The notes below the pieces were generated by a model. The model was given only the letters and a program-made list of their open reading frames with translations. It did no database searches and was not told the origin of the DNA. A stretch of 64,000 nt of DNA, taken from positions 124,001 through 188,000 of the forward strand of contig JAPEHQ010000010.1 in NCBI GenBank assembly GCA_027405735.1, written 5' to 3'. How positions within the stretch are numbered: position 1 is the stretch's first letter; each line of letters opens with the position of its first letter. The DNA is from Mucor racemosus. Lineage: Eukaryota > Mucoromycota > Mucoromycetes > Mucorales > Mucoraceae. Below, piece by piece: positions 1-16,260 of the stretch. Made by a program: the position numbers and the translations under genes.

Positions 1-180
1 TGATCTTCAGACGATTTGGCTTTGAATTCTTTCGAGTCACAGTGGAAAGCTGTATTATGTAAAAATGGGGTTATTCATGCGGGTTTGATACTGTCGCAAC
101 CTATAGGAAACCCAATAAGAAAATTTTCATTATCATTTTCTCTTTTTCCCTCTCTTTCCTACTTTTTCTCTCTTATTATT

Positions 181-292
181 ATGGCTTTTGTTCAACAGCA
201 AAGAAGACCAACACATAGATTTACATCTAGCACATTTTCATCTGAAGAATATTCCGACAATAATGATCTACTAGAACAACAACAGTTACAGC

Positions 293-335
<43 letters not shown>

Positions 336-1238
336 GAATCGAAATGGCTATCAATCCGTGCCAGACTCAGATACAGATTGGCATGTTATAAGCTCAGCAT
401 TACAATCGACATCTTCACCCATATTTTCATCAGAAACTGAATCCTACGCTTCATCTACTCGCATTATATCAGATACTGATTCAGATTCTGAACATCAAAA
501 TTCAATTGCATTTTTACCTTCTCATGATGGTACTGGTACATTTTTAATAGAAGATTCTTCGGACCAGAATACAACAACAAGTGCAAGTAATGCACCATCG
601 TCAGTAGAAGATGATGACTCTGATTCAGATGAATTTAAAAAAGCCATACATAGACTTATGGAAAATGATTCAAATGAAGTTGATATAACGTTACCTCATG
701 GTGGTATTACACCACCTTCATTTGCAATTAGCGATGATAATAACGTAGAACCTCCCTGTTTTATACCAACTGCAGCTGGCTTAAGTTCTCAGGAATTAAC
801 GAATGGGGTGTCGTCAGCTGAGGAAATGAACAACACATTATTGTCAGATGAAGCAAATGATGGTGCTACAAGGAGATATCATAATGATAACATCAAATTT
901 ACATCAAAAAGGCAAATAAATCTTGATAGGTAATTTTATTATTGTTTGCTACATTTTCAAGAAAAGTTAATCTCTTTTATGATAGAATACCACTTCATCA
1001 TCCGGGAATACCAGGTTCATCAACATCTGCTGCTATTTTGTCTATTGTTTGGAATAGTTTGAGAAGATTGACAAATCATTTATTACAAAATGATACAAAC
1101 ACTGTAGAAACACTTAGTACATTAATGTCTGAAGCTGTATTTGAAGGATGCATGCCATTTAGCTCACATTTACACATGGAAATTGATAATGGTATTAGGC
1201 CATCTTCTTCTTTTTTTGAAGGAAATATTGCAATTTAA
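181..1238 (+). CDS. Unrecognised Ser/Asp-rich protein with polyQ tract (2 exons)
   Basis: The product is about 333 residues from exons 181-929 and 986-1238. I chose the ATG at 181 because it follows a pyrimidine-rich leader (about 120-178), although the frame stays open upstream to 16. The 56-nt intron 930-985 has a GT donor, a TTAAT branch-like site and a TATGATAG acceptor, and it keeps the frame. The N-terminal half is low complexity: a run of 16 Gln at about residues 37-52, then Ser/Asp/Glu-rich stretches, so it is probably disordered. The second exon encodes a more ordered, partly hydrophobic end (ILSIVWNSLRRL) that looks like a short helical domain. I recognise no family and predict no function. 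The stop is TAA at 1236. Confidence 0.7.
289..336 (+). repeat. CAA/CAG microsatellite encoding polyQ
   Basis: Sixteen consecutive Gln codons, nearly all CAA, lie inside the first gene. The tract is likely length-variable between strains. Confidence 0.95.
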
Positions 1239-2209
1239 AAAATCTAATATACATACAGCATATCACATGAACCCTTTCTGCATAGCCTCATCATTACATT
1301 ATATAACAATAAATCTTGCCTTCCCCCCTTTCTGAAATTTTGTATGCTTATTGTTCTTTTTTATTATTTGTTATTTTCCATGCAGATCAAAAAAAAAAAA
1401 AAAAAAAGCTTAAACAAATAAATGGAAACGTTGCTAAACATGGTTATATTTCATCTGTGTGCATTGTGTGCGTGTGAAGCATAATGCCTCGCCTTTTTTT
1501 AACTAGGGGATTATTTGAGACATCGATATTTTGTGTACGCCAAACATATCGGATTGGCTAATTTCATTTTTAAAGCCTAAATTAAACGCTAAATTACAAC
1601 ATGGCCAATTAAACTTTAAACGAATGATTTCTCGGCAATTTATCAACGTACACTATACTTCTATAACTTACAAAATTCGAAGAGATATAAACCCGCAAGG
1701 AGAAAAGTATTTATCTGCTAGCCTAAATCATTATTGATCTATATTTTGAAATGAGTCGTTATGTCATGCCTGTTAAAAGTATTAATAGTAATAATAATGA
1801 TACCCAAACAATTGTAGTGACTATAACTATTCTGTCTCGGGCGTATTGCGCTTGTTCGCTTCGGCAAAATATTCTTAAACCTTCTCCCTTTTTAATTGCG
1901 GGTTCAATCAATGCCCGAAAATATCTGTATAATTTCGAATGGGTATTTTCATATAATTTTTTAAATAGAAAAAAAATAATGATATAGTTCAGATGTTGAG
2001 GTTTGCTTAAATATTCATGTTTTTATTATCATTTACTTTTTGGAGGATGTAAAAATGCTTTAAAATGAAAAATATAAAAATTGGCTTTAAATTTCATACT
2101 ACAGCAAAATAAAAAATAAAAAATAGGGGGTTCCAAAGAATACATTCCCTTTGTACAATAGTAGTAAATTCACTTTTTTTTTTATTATTATTATTATTAT
2201 TATCACTAA
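1239..2209. other. Intergenic, tail-to-tail, no gene seen
   Basis: This AT-rich spacer lies between two convergent genes. It holds an A-run near 1390-1407 and a TTA microsatellite near 2181-2203. Short open frames here have no recognisable content. Confidence 0.6.
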
Positions 2210-2682
2210 TTAAATAAGGCAAGATCCCCATCTTTCGAATGGAGCACGATAGACAGGAGTCATTCCAGAACAGATCTGTGTTTTCATTTCATTATCTGAA
2301 TTGATTTGAGATGATGTATAAGAACCTGTTGCAGGATTGTAATGGGATAAAGTCATTCCTAAAGGTGGCGTTGAAGGACGCATTGGCAGATCTGATTGTG
2401 GTGGTGGTGCTGGCACTGCTGTTGGTGCTGTGGATGATAAAAGTGCAGGTTGAACTAATATTTCTTCCATATGATGATCTTCTGCCGGAGAAGGTAAGTA
2501 ATCTTGCGTTAATGAATAGGAAGTTGTAGGCAATGTATGCATCATACGCTTCACTGTATCCTATAATTTGACAGATGAGTCAATTGAGTTCAATTAAAGA
2601 GATAATTGATATGGAATATTACCTCTTCATTCATATCATAATCATCAATTGTCTTTCTTTTCACTTGTTGATTTTGATTCAT
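2210..2682 (-). CDS. Small unrecognised protein (2 exons)
   Basis: Exons 2682-2623 and 2560-2210 (minus) join into a 136-residue protein that begins MNQNQQVKRKTIDDYDMNEE. The 62-nt intron has a GTAATA donor and a TTATAG acceptor, and the junction is in phase 0. The first exon has a basic KRK cluster followed by acidic residues. The middle is Pro/Ser/Thr-rich and the end carries FERWGSC. I recognise no family; it looks like a small, mostly disordered nuclear or cytosolic protein. The clean splice and the pyrimidine-rich sequence upstream of 2682 support a real gene. Confidence 0.6.
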
Positions 2683-2932
2683 TTTGATCCTTGACTTGAT
2701 TAATTAAGGGAAAAAAGGACGAGAAATAGAAGAAAGTTTTTTTTACCCTCTCTTTATATGGCTGATTAGTGTTACAATTGGTGCGCGTTTCAAAATCTTA
2801 GTTTCTCCTTACAATTTATACGACCATTTGTGTGTTTAAACGATCTAAAACAGAGATTGTTGAGCTTTAAGCGTGTGTTCTTTTGATCCAATCAACCATG
2901 ACTACTTCAAGTTCAGACAAAATAAGTAAAAT

Positions 2933-3016
2933 TTGGGATGAAATAAGAATAAAATTGGGATGTAGTGAGGATAAAGTTTGGATGTAATGAAGATGTAATG
3001 AAAATAAAATTAGTCT
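2933..3016. repeat. Short degenerate tandem repeat
   Basis: The motif GGATGtaatgaGgATAAAaTTt recurs three to four times with unit lengths near 22-32 nt. It lies upstream of the small gene ending at 2210. Confidence 0.5.
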
Positions 3017-3048
3017 TCAGTTGAACAGTAATAATATTTATAATCTAC

Positions 3049-3289
3049 CTGTAATGATCTAAATCTCCCAAAGGAAAAAAAACCGTGTTTATTACGGCAT
3101 TCTTGATCGCTGAACTTTGTCGCTTCTTGCTTGTGCCAACTATCAAAAGAATTAAAAAATCTATAAATTACTTTATGTTGTACCCACCATCATCTGCTTT
3201 GTCTTCTTTATAAAGTCTACATTTGTAGTACTTCTTGCTATAGTGGCTAATTTCTTTACAATCCTTGCGTATCGGCTGCGGTCTCTCCC
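3049..3289 (-). pseudogene. Possible exons of an unrecognised or relic gene
   Basis: On the minus strand, two open segments (3289-3188 and 3139-3049) are bounded by splice-like signals: acceptor CTTAG, donor GTGGGT, acceptor GATAG and donor GTAGAT. Joined at phase 1 they give a lysine-rich stretch of about 64 residues containing ERPQPIRKDCKEIS and, after the junction, SKKRQSSAIKNAV. No start or terminal exon could be found, so this may be a fragment or a chance pattern. Confidence 0.25.
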
Positions 3290-5039
3290 CTAAGTCAATA
3301 ATGTTTGTAAAAAATAAACTGCATTTCAAAGATTGTATACTTTATACCTGACTCTCTGTTTGTCTTTACTGCTTAAATTTTATTTAAAATCAAGGATCTG
3401 TACATTATCGATTGTTGCAGATGATAGGATATAGAAAATAAGAAAAAAAAAGAGAGAATAAAAACCGCCTTTACGTGTGGAGGCGATGTACAATATGAGG
3501 TTTTAATACATCAATCGGTACTTATCGGGTAGCCAAGCAGTCGATGTATAATAAATATCTTACAACTATGTACTGATTTTATGTAATTACTAGCATTTGT
3601 TTACATCTGTTGCAATTTTTATCATTACCAAAGTCCGGGGTTTATATAAAGATGATGATGATGATCCAGAAATACATTGCTTGATTGAGTCTACATATTT
3701 ATCTCAAGCCAAATTCATTTTAGTATGAATTTGACACTGACTTTATCTAAAATCTCATTCTAATTTTATACAAATTTTTATCTCTATTTTGTCTAAATTT
3801 TATTTCTGTTTCGCTCAAAAAATAATAAAAACGTCTAAATTTCAAATGTAAAGCTTGTATTGAACTTGGATGCCATAGTTTTGACCACAAAACACCACCC
3901 CCTTTTTTTTTGCACTGCAAAATCATTAAATGCATGAAAAGCTAGCATAATGTACATTATGTACATATCAAGATTTTATGATGAAGCTTTAGTGGTGAAG
4001 ATCCTTTAAATATCAGTTATTTTTGGCACTATACTCATACCTGGAGTTGAGGGTTTAAAAATGTAATAATATGATAAAAACTTATAAAAAAATACATATA
4101 TACGTGCAAATAAAAAATGCGAAACATCCTTCATAAAATGTCTGAATCTGATCAATTAATAAGCTTTGCATCATGTTGATATTCAATCATATGGCTAAAT
4201 AAAGTATAGTTAAAGGCGATAATATGATCTTTTGTATTCATTTTATCAACAATGATTTAGAAAATGCTCAAGCAAGGATGTTTTTTTGAAATTTGACAAC
4301 TGCAAACCATACAGATATCAACAGTTGACAATTAAATGATTTTTGAGCATATCCATTTAAGCCAATAATTTTCTTTAAGATATTGTTTTACTGTATCAAT
4401 AAATCCATCAAAAGAATTTACATTTTTCAAGAATTTAAAAGTATAATATCCAGTAGATAACGCTGTCTATTAATTGTTTGAGTATTAAACATCGACCATC
4501 TAATAAAGTAACTTGATCTACCGTATTAGAATCAGGAACTACCGAATTACCAATTTAGAACATCTGTCGAACTACGATGTTTAACGTACAAATCAGGCAA
4601 CGCTGCATTCCATGCGTCCATCGTCATGCTACTATTGGACTATAGAAGCATAATTCTATTGTATCCACACAATATCCATATGTTCATTCTAATTATATTA
4701 TTATTCACATTTAATACACTCATCCAACTAGTATACAAACCTTCTCTATAGGCTCTTAATAAAACGGCATTTCTTCATTTGAATACTTTCTATACATTTA
4801 TCTTTTGGTAAATCACAACCTATTCAACAAGAAATAAAGACTTGCGGTTTTCCGAAATTTTTCTAGTCGTCATTTGCTTACAATTATTTGAACCAATATT
4901 TGAAATTCGATAGTTTTTTTAAAATAAATGTAAAAAGTAGATCATATTACACTTTACAACGTTAAAATTTTATAAAAAGCACGTTTACTCATTAATTTTG
5001 GTTGTTGTCATTGCCAAATATGCTGGTTTTTCATCGAGA
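3290..5039. other. AT-rich intergenic, no gene seen
   Basis: There is a short ATG/GAT microsatellite at about 3650-3665 and otherwise only AT-rich sequence with scattered stops. The 4400-4860 part could be decayed transposon sequence, but nothing in it is recognisable. Confidence 0.5.
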
Positions 5040-6110
5040 TATCAAAATAATAACTCACATTAAAGCTTAAAGTCTATGGTACCTGAGTTCCAAAATCCAA
5101 AGTTCAAATCGGCCGAAAAATGACCAAAAAAACAAAAATCGTTTAATAGCTCATAAACTCCAAAGTAAGTTGGACTAGTGTATTAAATGTTTTTTGTACA
5201 GTTTTAAATTCTGCATCTATGTAAATAAAATTTAAAGAAATATTTAACATTGAATTGTATGTAAAATGCGATTGAAATTTGGAAGGTTTTTTGAAGGTAC
5301 ACATCACTTTTTGTAAGCAAATTTTAAATATAAGTAATTTGCATAATGCACCGCAAAATTTCCTATCGATCGAGCTATTGCTGAACCTTTCAGCTCCATT
5401 TTTCATAGAGAAAACGAGATTTTTGTCCAATTTTTTTCAGATTCAGAATTTAGGATGAGGGTATACAAGGGGAAAATGGAAGCTAGAAACGACGGTATTC
5501 ATTTATACACATTTTTGAGGATATCTCCACGAAAAATCAATATTTTGAAAAAAACTAAATTGGGTCAAAAAGAGCTCAACAGGCTTGATAATATAAATGT
5601 AAAAAAAGCGTTGCTCAATTTAATAAATATTTTGAAATCTACTACAAGAATACCAAAAAAAATTGAAAAAAAATAAAAGTACTCGGAATTTTTTCATACT
5701 AAAATATGTTATAAAGTACTTTAAAACAAGTAAGTTTAATTATTAAAAAGTATTAGTATAGCTTAATTTTTCTTGGAGATATGGAGCCTCAAAGTTCTTA
5801 ATTTTATTAGTGCAATACGTGTAAAAATCTGAAACATTAGCACTAAAAAAATTATATCAACTGCTAGAAATAGGATATTTTTGGATACTTGTCTTTCGAT
5901 TAAAGTTGAGCATCTCAGGTATATTATGATACAATTTTTTCTCGATGTTATTTTGTAGAAAAAAGAGTTGAGTGGGGATAAAAAGTTAGACCCAGTTTTA
6001 GAGGAAAAAGCCGTGAATTTTACGTGTTTTTGAGCCTTTTGTGAGATATAAAGTAAATTTAGGAAAAGATAACATAATGCGATCAATTCATATCTATTTG
6101 AAAATTTCTA
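5040..6110 (+). repeat. Dispersed repeat family D, copy 1
   Basis: About 1 kb here matches, with many substitutions and small gaps, the reverse complement of about 50200-50935 and partial copies at 60700-61700. Shared landmarks include CATAGAGAAAA, TCAGAATTTGGGATGA-like sequence, and 'gatatctccacga' followed by AATATTT. No copy has a convincing coding frame, terminal repeats or target duplication, so the class is unknown. Open frames inside it (for example 5455-5676) are not conserved. Confidence 0.65.
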
Positions 6111-6380
6111 AAATATATCCTGAAAAGTGTTTAGTATGAGATTCGTTATAAAAAGAGGGCACGTTTCAATTTTGAAGGCTGAAAACTTTAAAAGTTGGTT
6201 TTTTGAAAATACAATTTTTCTCCAGTGGGTATGGCTATTAAATATACATTATGTAATGTAACTATTTACCAAATTGCGATGAATTATCTCAAGATTCAGT
6301 ATTTTCGACAGTGAATAAGCAGCAAAAAAAATCGTATTATTTGTATTAATGATTTTATTATTAAGAATATGCATATATTA

Positions 6381-8244
6381 TTATGCTTTGGTATCAGTCT
6401 TGACTTTTTCATCATTACTACCACCACTTGTAGAGCCATTATCGAAGGAATCATCACTTTGAATTGCGATTTTCTCAGTATCTTGGTGACCACCAGCGGC
6501 TGCAGCACTTACTTCTGCACGAATTCTCTCAACATCTTCATGATGCGCCTTGATATATTCTTCGTAATTCAAGTTGGTGACAATGAGAGGACCATGGAAA
6601 ACAACTTCCATTTCTTCCAGACTGAGACCATTTGACTCGGGAGCAAAGAGGAAGATCCATATCAACATGATGATACCAATAGCACCGTATATGACATAAG
6701 TTCCCCAAGTAATTTTGTCCATCAAGATAGGAGTAACTTGCCCAACCAAAATATTACCAATCCATAAAACAGCGGAAGCTAATGCAAAACCTTTACTTCT
6801 GATTCTCAAAGGGAAAATTTCTAACGGAATATATAATAAAGTAAGTAAAAAAAAAACATGAACGGATATATAATGTACATACCTGCAATATAAATCCATG
6901 CAACGGGTGCCCATGTTGTAGCATAGAATGCAACGAAAATAAAGATGAATGCAATAACAGCATGCTCGGCAGGAGGATTTGAACTCATATTTACGACATG
7001 ACTCAATTGCTCTTCGTTCCATTCTGTATAACCAACTCCACCATATAGACCAGCCATGATGAAGAAGCAAACACACATACCAATAGAACCGATTACCATT
7101 AATTTGATACGACCAACTTTATCGACAAGAATCATACCAGGTACACAGAAAATAACCATAACAGCGTAATCAATACCATTGGCCAGTAATGATAATGAAC
7201 CTTGAAGACCTGCTTGTTGGAACATGAATGCTGCATAATACATGATGACATTTGCACCAGTCAACTGTTGGAAAATGGCAACTGAGCAACCAACCCAAAG
7301 CACACGATGGTTCTTAGAATCTTTAATCATGCTGATATAAGAATCGACAGCTACAGCGTTTTCCAATTGGACATTATCCTTAATCTCATTGAATTCTTGC
7401 AAAACGTAAGGATGATTGGGGTCGCCTTTACCATGAACGTAAGCGAGTACTTTTATGGCTTCTTCATGACGTCCTTTTTCGATCAAGAAACGAGGTGATC
7501 TTGGGAGCAAGAATGGGCATAAAGCCAATAAAATAGCGGGTAAGATTTGAACAAGGTAAGGGATACGCCATGACCAATCGCTCTGAACAGAAATTGTACC
7601 ATAATCCAGCCATGCAGAGACTAATAATCCTGTGTCAATTAAAAGCTGCTGAAAGCCAACCAAACGACCACGAATCTCTTTTGGAGCAAGTTCAGCATTG
7701 TACATGGGAGCTATAGGATGATAATCTGACGTTAAATGCTATATTTAAAATTTCAGGAACCACCAAAAACTTACATAAAACTGAGCAAGCCCCGACAGAA
7801 ATACCAGAGATGAATCGACCGATTAATTGCATCTCGATGTTGTGAGAAGCAGCTTGAAGAACACCACCTACAATGAAAATTAATGCAAAACCACCAATAC
7901 TATCACGACGGCCAAAGCGATCAGATGATACACCAGCGAGTAAGCAGCCAAGCACAGCTCCACAACCCATCAAAGAGTTTAGAGCACCTTTAATCTCGGG
8001 CGTTAATGGGTTAAAATATTCTTGAAATTGAGGCATTGCCATGACACCACTAGTAACACCGAAATCATAACCAAACAAGAAACCGCCAATAGCAGAAAAT
8101 GCTGTTATTCTATACACATGTAATGAGTACTTTTAACAAGAAAACTTCTTATAAATCAACTTACAGATATAACGTAATACCATAATCTGATTTGGCTGAA
8201 CCTTGTGAATTTTTATTTGAAGAAGGCGGTATGATCGGCGACAT
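6381..8244 (-). CDS. MFS sugar (hexose) transporter
   Basis: The product is a 560-residue plasma-membrane sugar transporter of the major facilitator superfamily, probably a proton symporter for hexoses. Four exons on the minus strand: 8244-8165, 8109-7775, 7710-6883 and 6820-6381, all GT-AG and in frame. Family signatures are FGYDFGVTSGVM near residues 40-50, GRFISGISVGACS near 125, PMYNAELAPKEIRGR across the exon 2/3 junction near 140, PRSPRFLIEKGR near 208, QQLTGANVIMYY near 286, and WIYIAEIFPLRIRSKG across the exon 3/4 junction near 410. PESNGLSLEEME near 474 follows TM12. The length fits the family, and a hydrophilic tail of about 85 residues follows the last helix. The substrate cannot be fixed from sequence. 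No disabling change is seen. Confidence 0.93.
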
Positions 8245-9465
8245 TTATGAAAAAGATGCTTTGATTTATTATTAATATATATTGATTGATATAGTTTATA
8301 GTTTTGATGATTTGATGAGTTTATTGAGTATTTTAAAGTTAATGATATGAATAAATTAATGTCAAAAAAGAAACCCAAATTACCCTGCATATATATACTT
8401 TTTTTTTTCCTTGTTACTAGGCTATAATAATCTGATCTTTTAATGCTATTTCTCCTTTTAGAAAGACTAGTTATTTATTCCTTAGGCCTTATTGTCTGTG
8501 TACAATTATCAGATGATGACAACTTTATCGTATATCAAGTGGAAATGCGGGGTAATTAACCTCTGTGAAATGAGAGACATTTGAACCTCAACAGGATATA
8601 TGATTTGATAAAAACCTTATGTAATACACTTTATAACATGAGAAGGATAAAGAAGGGGTAGAGTCTCATCAAAAGAATACGATCGTCAAAGATGTTATTC
8701 TATGAAAAACATATATTTTAAAATGAATAAATTGTATACATTTGGAAAATCCTCCTTTTGACTGTTATGTAGCTTAGGTAATCCACTCATCGTCTCAATT
8801 TTCTCACAAGAATTTAAACTTTATACTGTTGAATGATTTACCCTTTTGCTCCTAAGGAGATTTTTTAATTGATTGATTCTGTAATTGTATATTTCTCCAT
8901 ATAATTTAGTTGTTTTTAAAGCTTGTGATACCTTTTAAAAATTATCATATTCTTCTTCAAGTCGGGTATCCCGAGTTAATATGTGCGTGTGTTTGTGAGA
9001 AAATCATGTAAAATCCTACAAGGAAGAAGACATATGTTTTTTTATGAAATCAGCTTTTATGCCTCTTTTTTGATGCATATATAAAGTATACATGCACGGC
9101 TTTTTAAAAGACAGTGTGTATCTGTAAGCTTTTTTTTCTAAAATGTGGAGTTTTGACGTCATGTATCAAGGATTACATTGAACAAACAATGCTCGCTTTA
9201 AAGAAATTCATGATACACTACGGTACAAAGGTCCATGTTACCGCGGATAACCTAGAAAAAAAATACAAAAGAAAGAATAAGAAGAAATGGCCAAGCTCAA
9301 GGAGCAATGTTACACTGAATTAAATCGACAAAACCTACTAAAAAGAAGAGGATCTTTGTTCAAAATACAATATGAAATGCATTACAATTTCTTGAAGAAC
9401 GAAATAATGCGCAAGTATGCCAAGTAATGCAAAAGGTATCTTGTTATGACATTTGTATGACAAAC

Positions 9466-9502
<37 letters not shown>

Positions 9503-10563
9503 AACAACAACAATAATAACAACAACAAGTGTTGTGTATATCGTAACATCAAATGCAATATTATCTAATAATAAAACTAAACCGTTACATTACAACGTTA
9601 CTTTTCGTATAGTGCTCAATTTATAGTATGATGATATTATGTTCATAATGATGATGTAGATGGTATGGTGATGCTGGGTATTGGTTACACATTTCTTTAT
9701 TGGATAATATACCATGTACACATATAAAGTTCAAGGAGCAAGTGTAAAAGAATAACAACTAAATAGCGTGTAACTATATGTGAAAATCAAATATTTGCCT
9801 AACCCCCATCACAATACTATAATTCTATTATATTTTTAATGTATCTAAATATTCATGCTTGTTGTTATTATAAGATGTGCATAAGTTTGACAGCCATTAT
9901 TGATCATAGCCAGATCAGCATGATATTGGATTATGTATGCAATTTGGAGGGCTGGTTTTAACATTCAGAAACTCTAGAAAAGAGGCTTTTTTTTTTTTTT
10001 CATCTTTTAATAAACCCGCATTCTTTTTCATGTTGTAAACGTAAATGTAAACAAAAACGATAACAACAAACAACAGCAATAGAGAAAATATTAAATGGTG
10101 GCATTTGGAAAAATCAAATGAAACTCTGAAAAAAGACATGTGTTATTGTTTGGATTTATACATATTAAAATCGGAAAATAAGACACAAAGAGAAAGACAG
10201 AGAAAGCATGGACAAGAAACATTGAAAGTGACCCGGCCCTATTTACAAAACCATGTAAAATATGGTTTCAATACGCCCTTTTTCTGCTGCATGATGAAAC
10301 GCGGTTTTAATGAAAATATATATTTTTTTTTATTGAATATCATGAAAATAAAAAATGGGAAACAGCATTGAAAGGGTAAATTTATATATATATAAAGTAA
10401 AAAAAAAAAAAAATTGGCACATAAAATATAATATATAATAAAACTGATGATAAAGCTACTTTGTAAAAAATATATATGAAACGATACAGTAAAAACTCTT
10501 TAAGAAATGAAATATATAAAGAAAAAAAAAAAAAGGGCATGTTTAAAAATGTACGATAATTTT
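8245..10563. other. Intergenic, no gene recognised
   Basis: This 2.3-kb spacer lies between the transporter start and the 3' end of the forkhead gene. It would include the transporter promoter. A short lysine-rich frame at about 9189-9323 has no family and no splice context, so I do not call it. Confidence 0.5.
9465..9528. repeat. CAA/AAC microsatellite
   Basis: About 20 units of AAC/CAA, interrupted by TAA units, lie in non-coding DNA. Confidence 0.9.
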
Positions 10564-12522
<1,959 letters not shown>

Positions 12523-14302
12523 TTACACAAATCAATAAAAAAACATACAATTTTGATTTATATGAAAAAAAAGACAAGAAAAAAAAGAAAAAGAAAGAAA
12601 GAGAGAAAGAGAGGGAGAAAAACGGCTTGAAAGGAAAAGGATTAGAACCAAAATATAACAAGAAAAAAACGGGTTTAAATACATTATATAAATACGAAAT
12701 CATGTGGCTTACTGTAAAAAAGACAAAAAAAGTAAGTTTGAGCCCTCTCTCACTCTTGTCCCCTTTCTGTTTGAAAATCTGTTTCCTTTCTCACTTGATT
12801 TAGTCATTTAAAAAAGGCATTATCGGCTGACAATATCTTCTTTCAAGGTACATTTTCCCCCCTGTATTGCTTTTTTATCTAATGGAATATACATAATCTC
12901 AATTGACAGAGCAAATGCACATCTCAAATGTTTAAATTTGACAAGACGCTCTATCTCTTTTGCCATGCTTTAATCAAATACAATAACAACGACTTCCCCG
13001 ACCGGAATGAGACTCCCGGTAACTACTCATTTGGTAAATCCTAAAAATAATAACTATCCTCATTAAAATCTAATACACTTATTCTCCAAGAGAAAAAAAA
13101 GCTTGTGAAATATTAATGTATACTTTTATGTGTCTACATGAAACTTATGAAATCAATGAAAAAATAAAATAAAAATAAAATAAAAAAGATCAGCATTATA
13201 TAATAAATAAAAGATTTTGTATCTAATGTATTTTTTATTGTTTGGACAACAAATTCAAAATATCAAAGATACGCATGAAATAAATCATCAAAAAAGACAC
13301 ATTTACTCGCAAGAGTATCCAATATATCAGATGATGATCTTTCTCTAGAGATAGTCATTTTTTTTTATTAAAATAAAATTGTCTAACGTATGGAAAATAG
13401 CAAAAGTGTTTCATAAATTTAACAATATGTACAAAATCATCATTTTTCGTTGCACCACACCGGTTATATAACACACTTCTTTTCTGATAAGATTACCTCT
13501 CTCCCCCTACCTTTTTGCGATAATACGAAAAAAAAAAAGAGTCGTTTCGGAAGAGGACCCGATGGGTAAAAATAACATGATAAACAATAACAATAACAAC
13601 ATTTCGTGTGTAACTCTTGATGATGCTGATAATGATGCCAGTGTAACAGCTTTTATTTGTTGGCTTAACAACAACATTAAACAAAATAGATTCATCTCGC
13701 CCGCCTCTCTACATTTTTGTCTGTCTCTCATCATATGAAGTATCACAAATATTAGAGCAAAAAAAAAACAATAACAATAGATGTGTGGTCAATGCTTTTC
13801 ATGTGTATATTATAATAAATATATATACAATACTTCATTTACATGGGGTAAATTTTACTGTAAATCGTAAATTGTCAAAGCACAAAAAAAAAAAAACTTT
13901 AAAATAAAGGATAACCAAATGTTTATGTTGATATTAAAAGAATCATGCTATTTTTCGGGTTGGCAGATCAGGTTCCTGGTTGCTAGGGTAAATTTGAAGT
14001 TCAGTCCCTTCGTTGCTATGCAAAATGTTTTAGGTTCCTGATTGCTATGGAATTTGATTTCGAGTGGGATAGAACAAGAGAATACATTTGAAATTATACA
14101 TTATATAAATCCAGAACAATGCAGTGTTACATTATTATCAATTACTATAAAATAATGATAATTCATGAGGCATGATCCTGCCACGGCTGCCATTAAAATA
14201 TTATTGATATGCGCCGGTTTTTAATTATTTTCTCACACTGGTTTGATTACTTATCACACTTTTTTTTTTCCTTTTTTCTGCATTTTATAAGCTATACATA
14301 TC
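12523..14302. other. Divergent intergenic region
   Basis: This 1.8-kb region lies between the divergently transcribed forkhead and dioxygenase genes and so holds both promoters. Purine/pyrimidine runs lie just upstream of the forkhead ATG (about 12560-12640) and a T-rich stretch lies before 14300. No coding content is seen. Confidence 0.5.
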
Positions 14303-15405
<1,103 letters not shown>

Positions 15406-16260
15406 ATGAATAAATGAAATTTAAATTTTACTGGCATGTTCCTGAAAGTACTGATGGATGTACTCTTCTATTAAATTAATGAAAAAATGCTGTAAATTGC
15501 TTCATGTATCTTCAATCATGGATTAGAAAGCTTAGTATTGCTGAAAGCAAGCAAAATCTACGTTTAAAATATCAGATGGCCCTCTAGCGGATTTTTTCAT
15601 CAGTTTGCAAAATTGTTGAAAAAATCTAGCTTTTAAAGAATTGTTTCTCCATGTAATATATATTTATCAGCACAGGCGTTTTTTTGTATATATGTTATCC
15701 TTGTTTCCCTACACACTCGTAATTTTCAGTCTAGCTTTTTCTTTCTGAGCACACGTCAAAAATTCTTTGCATAAAGTAACACGTTAAGCAACTTTAGAAG
15801 CCAAAGCAATTACACACACTTTTTACTAATATGTACCTTAGTAAATGTTCCGTTTTTGGGATGAAAATTCCAAATTGAAATTCCAGATGAGGTATTGTAA
15901 GGCAAAAATCAAGTGAAAATCAAGGTCTACAGCAAATCATGGCATATCTACAAAACGAATCTATGAAACGAAGGCTTTCATTTGGTATACTTCCGAGCAT
16001 TGAAAATGGCCGAAAATGGGCAAAACGAGCCGATAAAAGTACGAAATTGAGTCAAAGTTGGATAAATCAGTAACATTTACTAAGGTCTATTGTTCATGAT
16101 CGTGGTACTCAAGTGGTGATGATGATTGTAGTTCTGCTTATTAGCAAATGTACCGCCATTTCAAACCCAATAACCCCCCTGAATGAAAGATTTACATTGG
16201 GCTAGAACATCAATTTACTAATTTTTGTCTAGTTTATTTTTATTTTTATTTCGAGTGAAA
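15406..16260. other. Intergenic, no gene seen
   Basis: This AT-rich spacer lies between two plus-strand genes. It presumably holds the terminator of the dioxygenase gene and the promoter of the next. No open frame has recognisable content. Confidence 0.5.

Noticed and set aside
930..961. A 32-nt intron in the first gene
   Set aside because: It keeps the frame but is implausibly short; the 56-nt intron 930-985 also keeps the frame and has a better acceptor.
1833..1921. tRNA-like stem (TCGGGCGT/ATGCCCGA) with GGGTTCAATC
   Set aside because: The ends pair, but the D-arm, anticodon arm and box A do not fit a tRNA.
5455..6086. Frames inside repeat D
   Set aside because: They are not preserved in the other copies of the repeat.
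9114..9323. Lysine-rich 69-codon frame
   Set aside because: No family, no splice or promoter context, and the lysine-rich part is what AT-rich DNA gives by chance.
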